From Pirellulales bacterium (GTDB lineage Bacteria; Planctomycetota; Planctomycetia; Pirellulales; JADZDJ01): a stretch of 64,000 nt of DNA. The notes beneath the pieces are model-generated. The model was not told where the DNA came from and made no database searches. It saw nothing but the letters and a program-made list of their open reading frames with translations. Shown in pieces: positions 34,983-44,311 of the stretch. Numbering within the stretch: position 1 is the first letter of the stretch; each line of letters opens with the position of its first letter. The stretch is taken from the NCBI GenBank assembly GCA_020851115.1, contig JADZDJ010000158.1, positions 1 to 64,000 on the forward strand, given 5' to 3'. Both the position numbers and the translations under genes were made by a program.

Positions 34983-35412
34983 CCCCTCGACCAATCGCCC
35001 CCATGTCCCTAGGCAGCGCATTCTCAGGGGCTTTTTGTCGAAATTCTATATTTTCTCTAGTTTTTCTGACAATTTGATTGAACTCGATGCAGGCCGTGAT
35101 ATAGTCGCGGAAAGATGACGAATTTCCGATCTGCGCCCACTAGAGAGCGGGGGCGACCCAATCGCTTTCTCGCCAGCGCACTGGAAATGTTCGGCATGGC
35201 GTCACTGTCGGCTAAACAGCATTGAGCCGATTCGTGGCCGAGCCTTCCTGGCCAACCAGCGCCGGTAGTTCGCGACAGCCACCACAGAGTTTAAATCATC
35301 GATTTGCGGCATCGCGCTTTGGGCCGTTTCATGGCCTGGATCAGCCATCGCTGACGCGCTGCGATAATCGCTCGTCGGTTTTGGTCAATTCCTGCTAGGG
35401 AAGGAGGCCGCG
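34983..35412 (+). other. Gene-free region before the sigma-54 activator
   Basis: About 430 bases without a plausible gene. It is AT-richer near 35040-35080. A promoter-like pair is at 35078-35105. An excellent ribosome binding site, AAGGAGG, lies at its end. Confidence 0.5.
35078..35105 (+). promoter_or_regulatory. Possible promoter upstream of the sigma-54 activator
   Basis: TTGAAC (35078-35083) and TATAGT (35100-35105) with a 16-base spacer, about 300 bases before the start at 35413. The long leader makes this tentative. Confidence 0.3.
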
Positions 35413-36471
35413 ATGAGTGTCGTCCAATTCATCGGCCAAACGGCCTGGGCGCGGTCGTTGCGCGAGAACGTTGCGCAAGTCGCTCGCTATGGTTCCACGG
35501 TGCTGGTCGCCGGCCCCAGCGGGACCGGCAAAGAGCTCATTGCACGTGCGATTCACGAGCACAGCCCCCGAGCGCATGGGCCGTTTGTGCCGGTCGATTG
35601 CACATCACTCACGGGCGAGCTATTTGCCAGTCATCTATTCGGTCATGTCAAGGGCGCCTTTACCGGCGCCAATTGCGAGCGTCTTGGCTGTTTCCGCGCG
35701 GCCGAAGGGGGCACGGTCTTACTGGACGAAGTGGGCGAAATCAGCCTCGAACTGCAAGCCAAACTCTTACGCACGCTGCAAGAACGTACCGTCGTTCCGG
35801 TCGGCAGCGACGATCCAGCGCCGGTCGATGTGCGGATCATTGCCGCCACCAATCGCGATCTGGCGGCGGAAGTGCGCTGCGGACGCTTCCGGCTCGATTT
35901 ATACTACCGATTGAATGTGGTCCTGCTCAAGACGCTACCACTGTGCGAACGATTGGAAGAAATCGCGCCACTGGCGGAGCATTTCCTGGCGAAGATCGCT
36001 CGCGAGCAAGGATTTCCACATAAGCGATTGTCGGCAGCAGCGCTTGCCGCCCTGAAAGCCTACTCGTGGCCAGGAAACGTGCGCGAGTTGCAGAATTCAT
36101 TGGAACGGGCCGCAATTTTCTCGGCTGGAGAATGGATTGAAGCGTCCGACATTCCGCAAGAAGTACTGTCGGCGGCAGTGGAGCGATCGCTGCATCGATT
36201 GTCGCCCACTCCGCACAACGCTATCGGCCCGATGGGTCCGACCAGCGTTGACCCCAGCATGCGCTGGTCTACTCTAGCCGACATCGAACGCCAGCACATC
36301 CGCGCGACCCTTGAGCATACCTTCTACAATCAAACCGCCGCCGCCGAACTCTTGAACATCGACCGAGCGAGCCTAGCTCGCAAAATCGAACGCTTCGGCA
36401 TCGCGTTGCCTCACGCTCGCCGCGGCCGGCCGCGAAAATTTCCCTTGCCAGAAATTGTGCCGCCAAATTAA
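35413..36471 (+). CDS. Sigma-54-dependent transcriptional activator without sensor domain
   Basis: 352 residues. The AAA+ domain begins almost at residue 1: Walker A GPSGTGKE (34-41), the sigma-54 contact loop GAFTGA (81-86), Walker B VLLDEVGE (102-109), then the arginine-containing NVRELQNSLERA. A Fis-type helix-turn-helix follows (NQTAAAELLNIDRASLARKIERF). There is no receiver, GAF, PAS or other input domain, so activity must be set by amount or by a partner. The tail has RRGRPRK (336-342), an AT-hook-like minor-groove motif. The start has AAGGAGG upstream. Target genes are not indicated. Confidence 0.9.
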   Translation: MSVVQFIGQTAWARSLRENVAQVARYGSTVLVAGPSGTGKELIARAIHEHSPRAHGPFVPVDCTSLTGELFASHLFGHVKGAFTGANCERLGCFRAAEGGTVLLDEVGEISLELQAKLLRTLQERTVVPVGSDDPAPVDVRIIAATNRDLAAEVRCGRFRLDLYYRLNVVLLKTLPLCERLEEIAPLAEHFLAKIAREQGFPHKRLSAAALAALKAYSWPGNVRELQNSLERAAIFSAGEWIEASDIPQEVLSAAVERSLHRLSPTPHNAIGPMGPTSVDPSMRWSTLADIERQHIRATLEHTFYNQTAAAELLNIDRASLARKIERFGIALPHARRGRPRKFPLPEIVPPN

Positions 36472-36824
36472 TTGCAGACTTTTCATCGCTGACCCATTCA
36501 GAGGTGGCGCATTTTCAAACATGGCCAGCGACCCATCGGGGCCAAACCAACCGGCTCTGCGGCACCACTAAAAATTCGCAGTTCCGACCAAGGCCAATAC
36601 GCGGCGTGACGGCAGGATGAATGCCCCTGGCCAAGTCGCCGCGGCTTTGCTAACTTGTCGATTGAAGTTGAATGGCAGCCAAGCATTCCGATGGTTCGTC
36701 TAATCGCCCCACGTTGGCGTTACCTCCACCGTGGATGGTATGGTTAGTTCGTGGCTAATTGACGACAGACGCCGCATTTCCAAGCCGGCCGACGACCGAC
36801 CAGTTCCTTATTTTCTATCCCCCC
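36472..36824. other. Gene-free region
   Basis: About 350 bases between the activator and the PH-domain gene. I see no gene, terminator or clear promoter in it. Confidence 0.45.
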
Positions 36825-37322
36825 ATGAGACAAGCCATTGCCGGGATTGCTCCCAGTCAAACCAGTGAAGTGACCGTGACCGTCGAATGGCCGACGATTG
36901 CCGCCACGGGGCTTGGACGATTTCTCGGCCGGCTCTACGCGATCAAGTGTGGCTTTTGGATATTCACTCTCGGTCGGCTCTTGATGGGAATGACGATTCC
37001 TGTCGGCTTATTCCTCTATTTTTGGATGCTGGCGCCGTGGAATTTGCAGCGGTATCGGCTGACCAACCGCCGCGTCATTTTGGAGAAAGGGCTGAAATTT
37101 CGACCGGAAATGTTTGTCGATTTAGACCGCTTCGACAGCATCGATATCGACATTCGCCCTGGGCAAGGTTGGTATCCAGCCGGTGACTTGATCTTCAAAC
37201 TTGGCCCGGTCCAAACATTTCGGCTGGAAGGCGTGGGATATCCCGATACCTTCCGCGCCATCTGCCTGAAATCACGCCAAGCTTATGTCGGCGTGCGAAA
37301 ATTGGTTGTCGCCACGTCATAA
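36825..37322 (+). CDS. PH-domain (bPH2-like) membrane protein
   Basis: 165 residues from ATG 36825 (a TTG at 36759 would add 22). One or two hydrophobic helices (about residues 43-75) precede a bacterial PH domain whose YRLTNRRVILEKGL strand is the family hallmark, continuing with FDSIDIDIRPGQGWYPAGDLIF. Such proteins sit in the membrane with the PH domain in the cytoplasm; their roles are mostly unknown. No ribosome binding site is visible. It converges with the ResB-CcsA gene 20 bases away. Confidence 0.75.
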   Translation: MRQAIAGIAPSQTSEVTVTVEWPTIAATGLGRFLGRLYAIKCGFWIFTLGRLLMGMTIPVGLFLYFWMLAPWNLQRYRLTNRRVILEKGLKFRPEMFVDLDRFDSIDIDIRPGQGWYPAGDLIFKLGPVQTFRLEGVGYPDTFRAICLKSRQAYVGVRKLVVATS

Positions 37323-37342
37323 TCTGCGTGAGCGCGACATAT

Positions 37343-40300
37343 TCATGCGACTGCGGTCGCGCGGCGAAAGCTCGCCCAAAATCTCAGCGGCAACAGGCCA
37401 ATGCCAATCATGGCCAATTGGCTGAGGCAGAATATGCCCAGCGCCACCAGCACCCCTTCGGTAAAACCGTAGGAGTGCAACCCGACGCCAAGTTGATTGA
37501 CGCCGAATAGCGACCAACCAGTGATGATGTTTCCACCGATGGCAAGCACCGCCATGCCGCGGTCCTTGACCAGCCCATCCCAGCGGGCGTGCAGAATAAG
37601 TGCATTCCAGAGCACGATAATCAGCGCGCCATTTTCTTTCGGATCCCAGCCCCAAAATCTGCCCCAAGAATCGTCGGCCCACAGCCCACCTAGTACGGTG
37701 CCGACGAAGCTGAAGAAGATGCCGAAGCACACCGTGCCATAAATCATCCGCGCCAAGCTCTTGCTCTCCTCGGCACTGAGCGATCGCGTGAAGACACCGC
37801 GGATCACATAAATCAAGCCGAGAATTCCTGCGATGAAGGTGGTCGAGTTGCCTAGGGTAATACACGTCACATGGGTGGCCAACCAAAACTGGGTATCGAG
37901 TACGGCCTGCATCACGCCCACCGTATCGCCCCGGGTCATGTCGTACACCAGCGAAAGCCTGTCGGCGATGATCAGCGAAGCGAAGCCGGCGACCGCAGCC
38001 AAAATGTTGCCGAATCCCAACCGGTACACTCGCTCTAAAACCAATCCCGCCAGTACGCCTGCCCAGCCGATGAAGATCGACGCCGAATAAAGATTGGTCA
38101 CGGGCGGTCGACCGGATATGTGCATTCGCGCACACAACGCGAAGGTGTGGGCCAAAAACGTCACAGCGATCAACCAAAACGCCGTGCGGTTCAGCGTCCG
38201 GCTCCACCCCAACCAGGCCAAAGCCGCAAAACAAAACGCTGCAAAATACAACCATTGGCACTTGAGGAACGGCCCCCATGTGTTGAACCAAAATTCAAAT
38301 CCAGGATGTGCGTGGTTCAACTGCGCCGGCGAGAGCTTGTCTGTCAGCCGCGCATAGTCGTGAACGGCTTGGTTGAACCTGGCGGCGTCTTGGCTGCGGT
38401 ACGCGTCGAGAATCGAGTCCCAGGCCACTAGCGCCGGATTGATCGGTGCCGGCGGCTCGTTGGGCATCAGTTCGTTCTTGATGCGCGGCTGGTACGCTTT
38501 CAGCCAGGCGATTGAATAAGGCTCCCACTTGATGGGAGTATTGAGGTCCAGGCCGTTGCCAGCGTCGGATTCATCGAGTCGAGGAATCGCACACGGTGGA
38601 GAAGATTCCGCCATCTCGGCTTCCAGCCGCGGAATAGCCGCCAGCACTTTTTTGATCGTTTCCAGCCTCGATTTCAAATTGGCAGGATCTTTTTTCAATA
38701 CATCGAGCGAGGGCAACGGCAGGTGGTTGAATGCTTCGTTTTGAAACAAATACAAATCGAGCCGGCTCCGTAGCTCCATTAATTTCTTGTCGAATATCGT
38801 ATGCTTTGCCTCGTCTCTTACTTCTCGGACGCGTTTGACTTCGTCGTCGAATTTTTCGCCCTGCTGTTGCAGCTCGGCTAGCGAGTAGCGGAAGTACTTG
38901 CGACGATCGAGGCCGAACGTGGCCAGCACATCGGGGTTTTCGATGCGAAAAACTCGGTGCTGCTGGGCAACCTCTGGACGAGCGATCGCGTCGAGAAACC
39001 AGCGCGTGGCCGGTTGATATTCATCGAGACCCATGATCCGTTTCAAGGCCGAAGGATGATTGTCGCTGGCATCGACATAGACCTCCCGTGAGGAAATCAT
39101 TCGCAGCGTGTTCCGCGCCAATGAATCGATGGGCTGAATTCGACCACCGGTGTTGATGCGAATTCGGCCGAATGCGTCAAAATCCATCTGCTCCAGCGGA
39201 GCCGAACGAGGAATCGCCGCGGATAAAAGAACCGCGGCGGCCAGCGACGCGGCCATCCACGGCAGCCAGCGCCCAAATTTGGATGCAGGGTGGATCGCAG
39301 GCCCAAGCAACGTCGCCGCGCCCGGCACGACCGGCGCTTCTCGGCGGCGAACGAATCGCGTGAGCACCAAGCTAAACTGAGCGAGCATTCCCGTCGCCAC
39401 GATCATGCACGCCAGGTACGGAATCATCCAACCGAAATTGGAAACCACCGAGATTCCGGTCAGCACAGGAATCGGATTGCTTGATTGATAGAAGGTCTCG
39501 CCGCCATACCGTAGCGGCTCGTTCATTCTGATTTTGGCGCGCCGATCCACGCCAGCCTTGGCGTCGACGAGTTGGAATTCCGACGAGTAACTCTTGGGAA
39601 CCTGCGTTCCTGGATAATTCTCGCGCTCGACATCGTAGAGGTGGATGGAGTACGGTTTGTAATCGCGCTCGAACCGCAACACAACCTGATACGTCTTGTC
39701 TCCTATGCCGACCGACTGCTCGTCGCTTCCCAATCCCACCAACGCAAGCTGCGTGGTATTTAGCAAGTACGTTCCCAAAGAGTGCCCACTGGAATGCTCG
39801 AAGAACTCCACATAAGCAGCAGGCATGTTCTGTTCGCCCCCGTCCGCGCCGGTGACGGTTCGCAGGGGAACCAGGACTGCCCCCTTGTTGCTGCCGGCGG
39901 TTACTTCGATCTCGTCCTCGGGCTTGGCATTTCGAACGGCCCCATTGTCGGCGAGCGACTTGACTTGAATATCCACGGGTAACCCGCCGGGCCGGGAAAT
40001 CCGATGTCCTGTGGCGGCGCTGTCGCGCAGAAGCTGCTCTGGAACAACCACGACGTCCTGCTCCGCTTCGCTGTAGCCTCGATTGATTATCGCCAATTCA
40101 AACGAGCGAAGATCGGTGCCGTAGTTGGTGGATTGGCCCTCGGAAACGTACAGCATCGTCTCCTTATGCAGCGAATAGACGAGTAGTTCGTTCAGCATGA
40201 GCAGCAACACGCCGGCATGCAGCAGCACGATCCCAGCTCGCTTGCGAAACACCAATAGACAGCCGGCCAGCAGGACGGCGGCGGCAAAGGCTCCTTCAAT

Positions 40301-41038
40301 GACCTGCCATAAGATCCGCATTGAGCTGAGCATCGAATCCGAGTCGATATTGCTCGTATCGACGATCAGCAACAGCGCTGCCAGCACGGCCAACAGCAGC
40401 GCGCCCACGCCCGTTAGAATCAACCGTTCCGCCTTGCGGCTCTGGTTGATAAAAAATAGCGCTCCGGCAATGCCAACGCAAGAGATTGCCAAGCCCATCA
40501 GAAACACCTGCCACATGGTTTTCCAACGAAACGGCATCGTGGCCTGCAAGCCATCTTTGTCCGGTCCAGCGGCCACAATGAACCAGGTGAGCAAACAGCC
40601 CAAACCGATGACCGCCAACCCGCTCCACAATCGCAGGCCGCGGGCTTGAAACTTGAATCGCAAGCCGTGCGCGGCTAATAGATTGAGGACCATCAAGCCG
40701 CCAATCAAAAAGCCACCCGGAAACCAAATGCCGCCACCGACATCTTGCCAATGGGGGAACCATGCCGGCGGCAGAAATACCTGAAAATCGATCCACACGA
40801 AGAGCGAGCGGAAATAGTGGCTCATCACCCACCACACATCGTACCGCGATTGAGCCAAGGTGCCGGCGAAGATCAGGAAGATCGACAGGCCAAACAGCGC
40901 CACCGTCAGCTTCAGCGAAGCCAATGGACGCAAAGTTCGTTCCAGCTTCGAGCGAAACGTCTTCGGCTGCTTGCTGCGCCGAGGCAATCCCGGTGAAGTC
41001 GCTTTGTCAAAATCGGTGGGCAACAAATCGGTCGCCAT
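37343..41038 (-). CDS. Cytochrome c biogenesis fusion protein ResB-CcsA (System II)
   Basis: 1231 residues. The N-terminal half is ResB-like: helices near residues 45-65 and 105-125 and a long periplasmic domain with a typical FYQSSNPIPV segment. A long periplasmic stretch (about 620-870) follows, then the CcsA half with eight or so helices, heme-handling motif GRFWGWDPKENGAL and flanking histidines in WLATHVTCI and GVGLHSYGF. The protein exports heme and ligates it to CxxCH proteins. Many substrates are encoded in this window. ResB-CcsA fusions are known in several phyla. It starts three bases after a lipoprotein gene, so the two are co-transcribed. Confidence 0.93.
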   Translation of the reverse strand: MATDLLPTDFDKATSPGLPRRSKQPKTFRSKLERTLRPLASLKLTVALFGLSIFLIFAGTLAQSRYDVWWVMSHYFRSLFVWIDFQVFLPPAWFPHWQDVGGGIWFPGGFLIGGLMVLNLLAAHGLRFKFQARGLRLWSGLAVIGLGCLLTWFIVAAGPDKDGLQATMPFRWKTMWQVFLMGLAISCVGIAGALFFINQSRKAERLILTGVGALLLAVLAALLLIVDTSNIDSDSMLSSMRILWQVIEGAFAAAVLLAGCLLVFRKRAGIVLLHAGVLLLMLNELLVYSLHKETMLYVSEGQSTNYGTDLRSFELAIINRGYSEAEQDVVVVPEQLLRDSAATGHRISRPGGLPVDIQVKSLADNGAVRNAKPEDEIEVTAGSNKGAVLVPLRTVTGADGGEQNMPAAYVEFFEHSSGHSLGTYLLNTTQLALVGLGSDEQSVGIGDKTYQVVLRFERDYKPYSIHLYDVERENYPGTQVPKSYSSEFQLVDAKAGVDRRAKIRMNEPLRYGGETFYQSSNPIPVLTGISVVSNFGWMIPYLACMIVATGMLAQFSLVLTRFVRRREAPVVPGAATLLGPAIHPASKFGRWLPWMAASLAAAVLLSAAIPRSAPLEQMDFDAFGRIRINTGGRIQPIDSLARNTLRMISSREVYVDASDNHPSALKRIMGLDEYQPATRWFLDAIARPEVAQQHRVFRIENPDVLATFGLDRRKYFRYSLAELQQQGEKFDDEVKRVREVRDEAKHTIFDKKLMELRSRLDLYLFQNEAFNHLPLPSLDVLKKDPANLKSRLETIKKVLAAIPRLEAEMAESSPPCAIPRLDESDAGNGLDLNTPIKWEPYSIAWLKAYQPRIKNELMPNEPPAPINPALVAWDSILDAYRSQDAARFNQAVHDYARLTDKLSPAQLNHAHPGFEFWFNTWGPFLKCQWLYFAAFCFAALAWLGWSRTLNRTAFWLIAVTFLAHTFALCARMHISGRPPVTNLYSASIFIGWAGVLAGLVLERVYRLGFGNILAAVAGFASLIIADRLSLVYDMTRGDTVGVMQAVLDTQFWLATHVTCITLGNSTTFIAGILGLIYVIRGVFTRSLSAEESKSLARMIYGTVCFGIFFSFVGTVLGGLWADDSWGRFWGWDPKENGALIIVLWNALILHARWDGLVKDRGMAVLAIGGNIITGWSLFGVNQLGVGLHSYGFTEGVLVALGIFCLSQLAMIGIGLLPLRFWASFRRATAVA

Positions 41039-41041
41039 ATC

Positions 41042-41734
41042 TTAATTCTCCGGACCGCCAGGTGGGTTTGCAAATGGCGGGCGCATCCCTTCTGTATAGG
41101 TTCCCTTGAGATCGGCGAAAATCGCTTCGCCACCCGCCAGCTTTTCCCGTTGAGTTTCGCTGTCGAGTTGGTCCGCCGTCAGCGGCTGAAGCTGCATTTG
41201 GTTGCGCCAGCGGTTGACATTAGAAAGAATCGCGGCACGCTCGTCAGCCGCGTTCCACGGCAATGTAATCACGCTCAATTCCAGCGGCTTGGCATCCCCT
41301 TTACGAGGAATCAACATCGTGGCATAGCGAATGCCCTGGCTGGGCTGGCGCTGCCAATCTTCGGGCGACTTCCACTCAGGCTTACCACCGGCGGATTCGG
41401 GAAATGTGACCGACTTGACAAGCGACCCGAAGGCCGCGGCATGTTGATCAACCGCGGTGGTCTCTCCGGCTAGCTTGAAGAACCATGCCTCGTCGTCGTG
41501 CGGCACGATGGCTGCCAGCATGCGGTCTTGGCCGGCAGGCTTCGTGGTACGTCGAGGTTGATTTGTGTTGGCTGACAGGCTGGTTGTGGGCGTCGCCAGA
41601 GTCTCTTTGGGAACCTGGTAGCGGGTGATTTCGGGTTGCTTCTTGCAGCCGCTTAGAAAGAACGATGCCAAGATCGCCAACGTGAAACAGGACGCCCAGC
41701 ATCGACAGGTCGAGATTCGCAACCGACAACACAT
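41042..41734 (-). CDS. Lipoprotein cotranscribed with ResB-CcsA
   Basis: 230 residues. A signal peptide ends in FFLSGC, a clear lipobox, with KKQPE after it, so the protein is probably membrane-anchored. The middle contains MLAAIVPHDDEAWFFKLAG and KSVTFPE segments that recur in planctomycete proteins next to ccsA genes, but no named domain is recognised. The gene is three bases upstream of the ResB-CcsA gene, which suggests an accessory role in cytochrome c assembly. Function otherwise unknown. Confidence 0.75.
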   Translation of the reverse strand: MCCRLRISTCRCWASCFTLAILASFFLSGCKKQPEITRYQVPKETLATPTTSLSANTNQPRRTTKPAGQDRMLAAIVPHDDEAWFFKLAGETTAVDQHAAAFGSLVKSVTFPESAGGKPEWKSPEDWQRQPSQGIRYATMLIPRKGDAKPLELSVITLPWNAADERAAILSNVNRWRNQMQLQPLTADQLDSETQREKLAGGEAIFADLKGTYTEGMRPPFANPPGGPEN

Positions 41735-42053
41735 GACGCCTTACCCCCCTCTAGCGACGGATCTGAAAGTCGTACCTCGATGCCCCTTACGTTCCGCCGC
41801 GATGGCTTGCGACCGAGCCAGGCCCAACCCATTCGATCAATTTCGGAAAACAGCGTTTTTTGCCGCGCCAAAATTTGTTAATCGTCGCTCGCCATCGCTG
41901 CTTTACGGCGGAGAACAAAGAGCATTTTTGGGCGTTCGACGGCCATCGGAAATGCGGCTCAGGTGGGATGCGAGCCGGCCTTCCGCACCGCGAGAAAATA
42001 GGATCAAACTGACAACTTTTCGATTATAGGTGTTCGGGCCGCCACCGGACAGG

Positions 42054-42092
42054 CCGTGCGGAGCGGTTTTGAGCCGTCAAAAAGCCGCACGG
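42054..42092 (+). repeat. Inverted repeat in the RmlD-like gene leader
   Basis: CCGTGCGG (42054-42061) and CCGCACGG (42085-42092) with 23 bases between, which themselves contain a shorter CGG/CCG stem. It precedes the hairpin at 42165. Confidence 0.4.
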
Positions 42093-42164
42093 TCGCCAAA
42101 TCGAAAAAATCAAGCCGCGGCCGACGCTGTGCGTAACAAGAATCACAACTACGGCCATGATTCG

Positions 42165-42194
42165 AAAAAGGCGGCCTCGAGAGATCGCCTTTTT
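42165..42194 (+). terminator. Terminator-like hairpin in the leader of the RmlD-like gene
   Basis: AAAAAGGCG (42165-42173) and CGCCTTTTT (42186-42194) are a perfect 9-bp stem with a 12-base loop. The run of A on one side and T on the other makes it terminator-like in both directions. It lies 33 bases before the ATG at 42228, where a terminator would act as an attenuator. Confidence 0.45.
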
Positions 42195-42227
42195 CAGGAC
42201 GGCCACCATCGGTTACAACAAACCACG

Positions 42228-43259
42228 ATGAACACTAGTCGCGTTACCCGCCCAAGTTGTCGTGCCGATTCGCCCTTGCCGCTCTTGATTACCGGCATTT
42301 CGGGTGTCGCCGGATATAACGCCCTGCCGTATTTCTTGCGGCGATACCCCGGCCAGGTCGTCGGCATTCGGCAGCAAGACAATTGGCGGCTGACGGGGAC
42401 TGGTGTGGAAGTCTGTAACGCCGAAGATCGTCGGCGGCTGTCCGCGTTGTTCGAGCAATATCAATTTGCCGCGGTACTCGATTGCGCGGGAAACTGCGCG
42501 CTGAAATCGTGCGAACTCGACCCAGCAATGGCGTGGCGGATTAACGTCGAAGGGGTTCGCAACTTGGTCGAACTATGCCAGCCGCGCGGCATTCGGTTCG
42601 TCCATCTGTCGATCGACCTGGTGTTCTCCGGAACCAACGGCGGCGGTCACATTGAGGGCGACCCGACCGATCCAGTGACGGTCTACGGCAAGACGATGGT
42701 GGCTGCGGAAGAATTGATCGCATCGGCCGATCCCGCTGCGTGCATGTTGCGCATCTCCTTGCCGATGGGTGTCAGCTTCAACGGTCATGCTGGGGCGATC
42801 GACTGGATTCAATCTCGCTTTAAAAAATCGAAGCCCGCCACACTCTATGTCGACGAAATCCGCACGCCTACCTATACCGATTGCTTGAACGAACTGTGCG
42901 ATACCGTGCTGGCGAGCAACCTCACCGGGTTATTTCACGCTGGCGGGCCGCGGCGACTGAGTTTGTTTAACATTGCTCAAATCATCAACCGCGTCGGTGG
43001 ATACGATCCCAAGCTTCTGATTGGCTGTCCCCGAAAATTGGCCGGCCCGATTCCGCCGCGTGCGGGAAATGTATCGCTCGATTCAAGCAAGCTAGCCGTC
43101 GCACTTGGCTATGAACCGTTCGACCCCTGGCCATTGAAGGATGAATTCGTACCCACGCATCCAGCGTGGCATCACGAGCGCGGCGACTTTCGCGGTTCTC
43201 CGGAGTTATTGGCCGATGTGCTGTATCGGAATCCCAGAAAAATTTCGCAGATCTTGTAA
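42228..43259 (+). CDS. RmlD-like NAD(P)-dependent sugar nucleotide reductase
   Basis: 343 residues from ATG 42228. The Rossmann motif LLITGISGVAGYNALPYF starts near residue 18, and the extended SDR elements are present: LDCAGNCALKSCELDP, the Ser in VHLSIDLVFSG and the YGKTMVAAEE active-site Tyr-x-x-x-Lys. This matches the RmlD family, which reduces dTDP-4-keto sugars or similar. The rest of a dTDP-rhamnose set is not nearby, so the substrate is unknown. The frame opens at 42030 but upstream residues are part of a structured leader. Confidence 0.82.
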   Translation: MNTSRVTRPSCRADSPLPLLITGISGVAGYNALPYFLRRYPGQVVGIRQQDNWRLTGTGVEVCNAEDRRRLSALFEQYQFAAVLDCAGNCALKSCELDPAMAWRINVEGVRNLVELCQPRGIRFVHLSIDLVFSGTNGGGHIEGDPTDPVTVYGKTMVAAEELIASADPAACMLRISLPMGVSFNGHAGAIDWIQSRFKKSKPATLYVDEIRTPTYTDCLNELCDTVLASNLTGLFHAGGPRRLSLFNIAQIINRVGGYDPKLLIGCPRKLAGPIPPRAGNVSLDSSKLAVALGYEPFDPWPLKDEFVPTHPAWHHERGDFRGSPELLADVLYRNPRKISQIL

Positions 43260-43272
43260 CCCAGCGCTGGAT

Positions 43273-43322
43273 CGCCGGCAACAATTGGTGTTGCGCAGAT
43301 AAGCCAGACGAGCTTGCCGGCG
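43273..43322. repeat. Nested inverted repeats after the RmlD-like gene
   Basis: CGCCGGCAA (43273-43281) pairs with TTGCCGGCG (43314-43322); inside, GCAACA and TGTTGC form a second stem around ATTGG. No T-run. It may end the transcript of the preceding gene. Confidence 0.4.
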
Positions 43323-43335
43323 CGACGGATTGCTA

Positions 43336-44183
43336 ACCCAAGTTAAAGAGTTTGGGGTCGATTTCCAGAATTTTGAGACTCGAATCGAACGTAAGTCCAA
43401 TGGTGCTGGGGCGTGAAACGTCGAAAGGCGATGTAGTGAAGACCTCCTTCGTTGGCTTCTCTCCAAGCCGTGGCCTGCTGATGCACAGTCATGAAACGCA
43501 CGGAGGAAGCCGGCATGTTTCTGCGAAGGTATCAACGGCGGAAGTATGGCAAGCCGCATCCGTACTGGGCCCTGGCGGAGTCGTATCGCCCTGCGAAAGG
43601 CTCGCGCCAGTGGATCGTGGCCTATCTCGGCGAGTTGACTTCCGATGAGCAAGTCGGTTGGGCCAGGCTGGGCGCGCATCTGAACGGCGAACCTCAGCGG
43701 CGACCGAAGCGTTCGTTGTTCGACCCTCCGAAACGAGACATCCGGCGCGACGATGAACCGCTGTTGGTGAAGCTCAGTAGCATTCGCCTGGAACCGACGC
43801 GAGACTTTGGCGACGCCTGGCTAGCGTGGGGCCTGTGGCGGATGCTGGGCCTCGATTGCCTGCTCGATGAGTGGATCGAGCCGGGCGCGAATCCGTGTCC
43901 TGGAACGCAATGGCAGCGATTCTTACGATCGCCCGATTCGGTGAACCCTCGAGCGAACGGCATCTTGCCGACCCCTGGTATCGTCGCACGGCGCTCGAGG
44001 AACTGCTGGACGTGACCTCGGAGCAAGTCCATACCGATCGATGGTCCAAGGCGTTCGATCCACGGCTGCCGCACCAGGAGGCCCTGGAAAAACATCGGCG
44101 TGAGCGGTTGGAAGAACGGTTCGAACTCCAGTGCGATCTTTTGCTCTACGACACGACGAACGACCAAACACTTTAACTTGGGG
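43336..44183 (+). mobile_element. Internally deleted IS1634-family element with both terminal repeats
   Basis: Terminal inverted repeats are visible: ACCCAAGTTAAAGAGTTTGG at 43336-43355 and its reverse complement with 18 of 20 matches at 44164-44183. Between them is the first part of an IS1634-type transposase gene that is frameshifted and then joined directly to the right end. The 848-base element is about half the usual length. A clear target site duplication was not found. It can be mobile only if a full transposase acts in trans. Confidence 0.75.
43515..44176 (+). pseudogene. IS1634-family transposase, frameshifted and 3'-truncated
   Basis: The start MFLRRYQRRKYGKPHPYWAL is typical of IS1634 transposases, followed by GSRQWIVAYLGEL and DFGDAWLAWGLWRMLGLD. 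Near 43881-43890 the coding frame shifts: the first frame ends in EPG and the next frame resumes with GRESVSWNAMAAILTIARF, which fits loss of a single G. The second frame continues (WYRRTALEELL, QVHTDRW) to LLYDTT and then stops at 44176 within the right terminal repeat. The catalytic C-terminal two thirds are gone, so no active enzyme can be made. Confidence 0.8.
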
Positions 44184-44311
44184 TAATTGTGCGTCGCGAG
44201 CGTCAGCAGCGACACACATCGCCGTGCAATTCTGCAATTCGGATTACGCTCGGCACACGGAGACAATCACCTTTTGATTGAGCCGATAAATGCGACGAAG
44301 TTTCAGGCGGC

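Larger units (their letters stand above)
41735..42227. other. Divergent intergenic region with structured leader
   Basis: About 490 bases between the lipoprotein (minus) and an RmlD-like gene (plus). It contains two strong hairpins in the plus-strand leader (42054-42092 and 42165-42194). Reading frames here are shadows or extensions. Confidence 0.5.
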
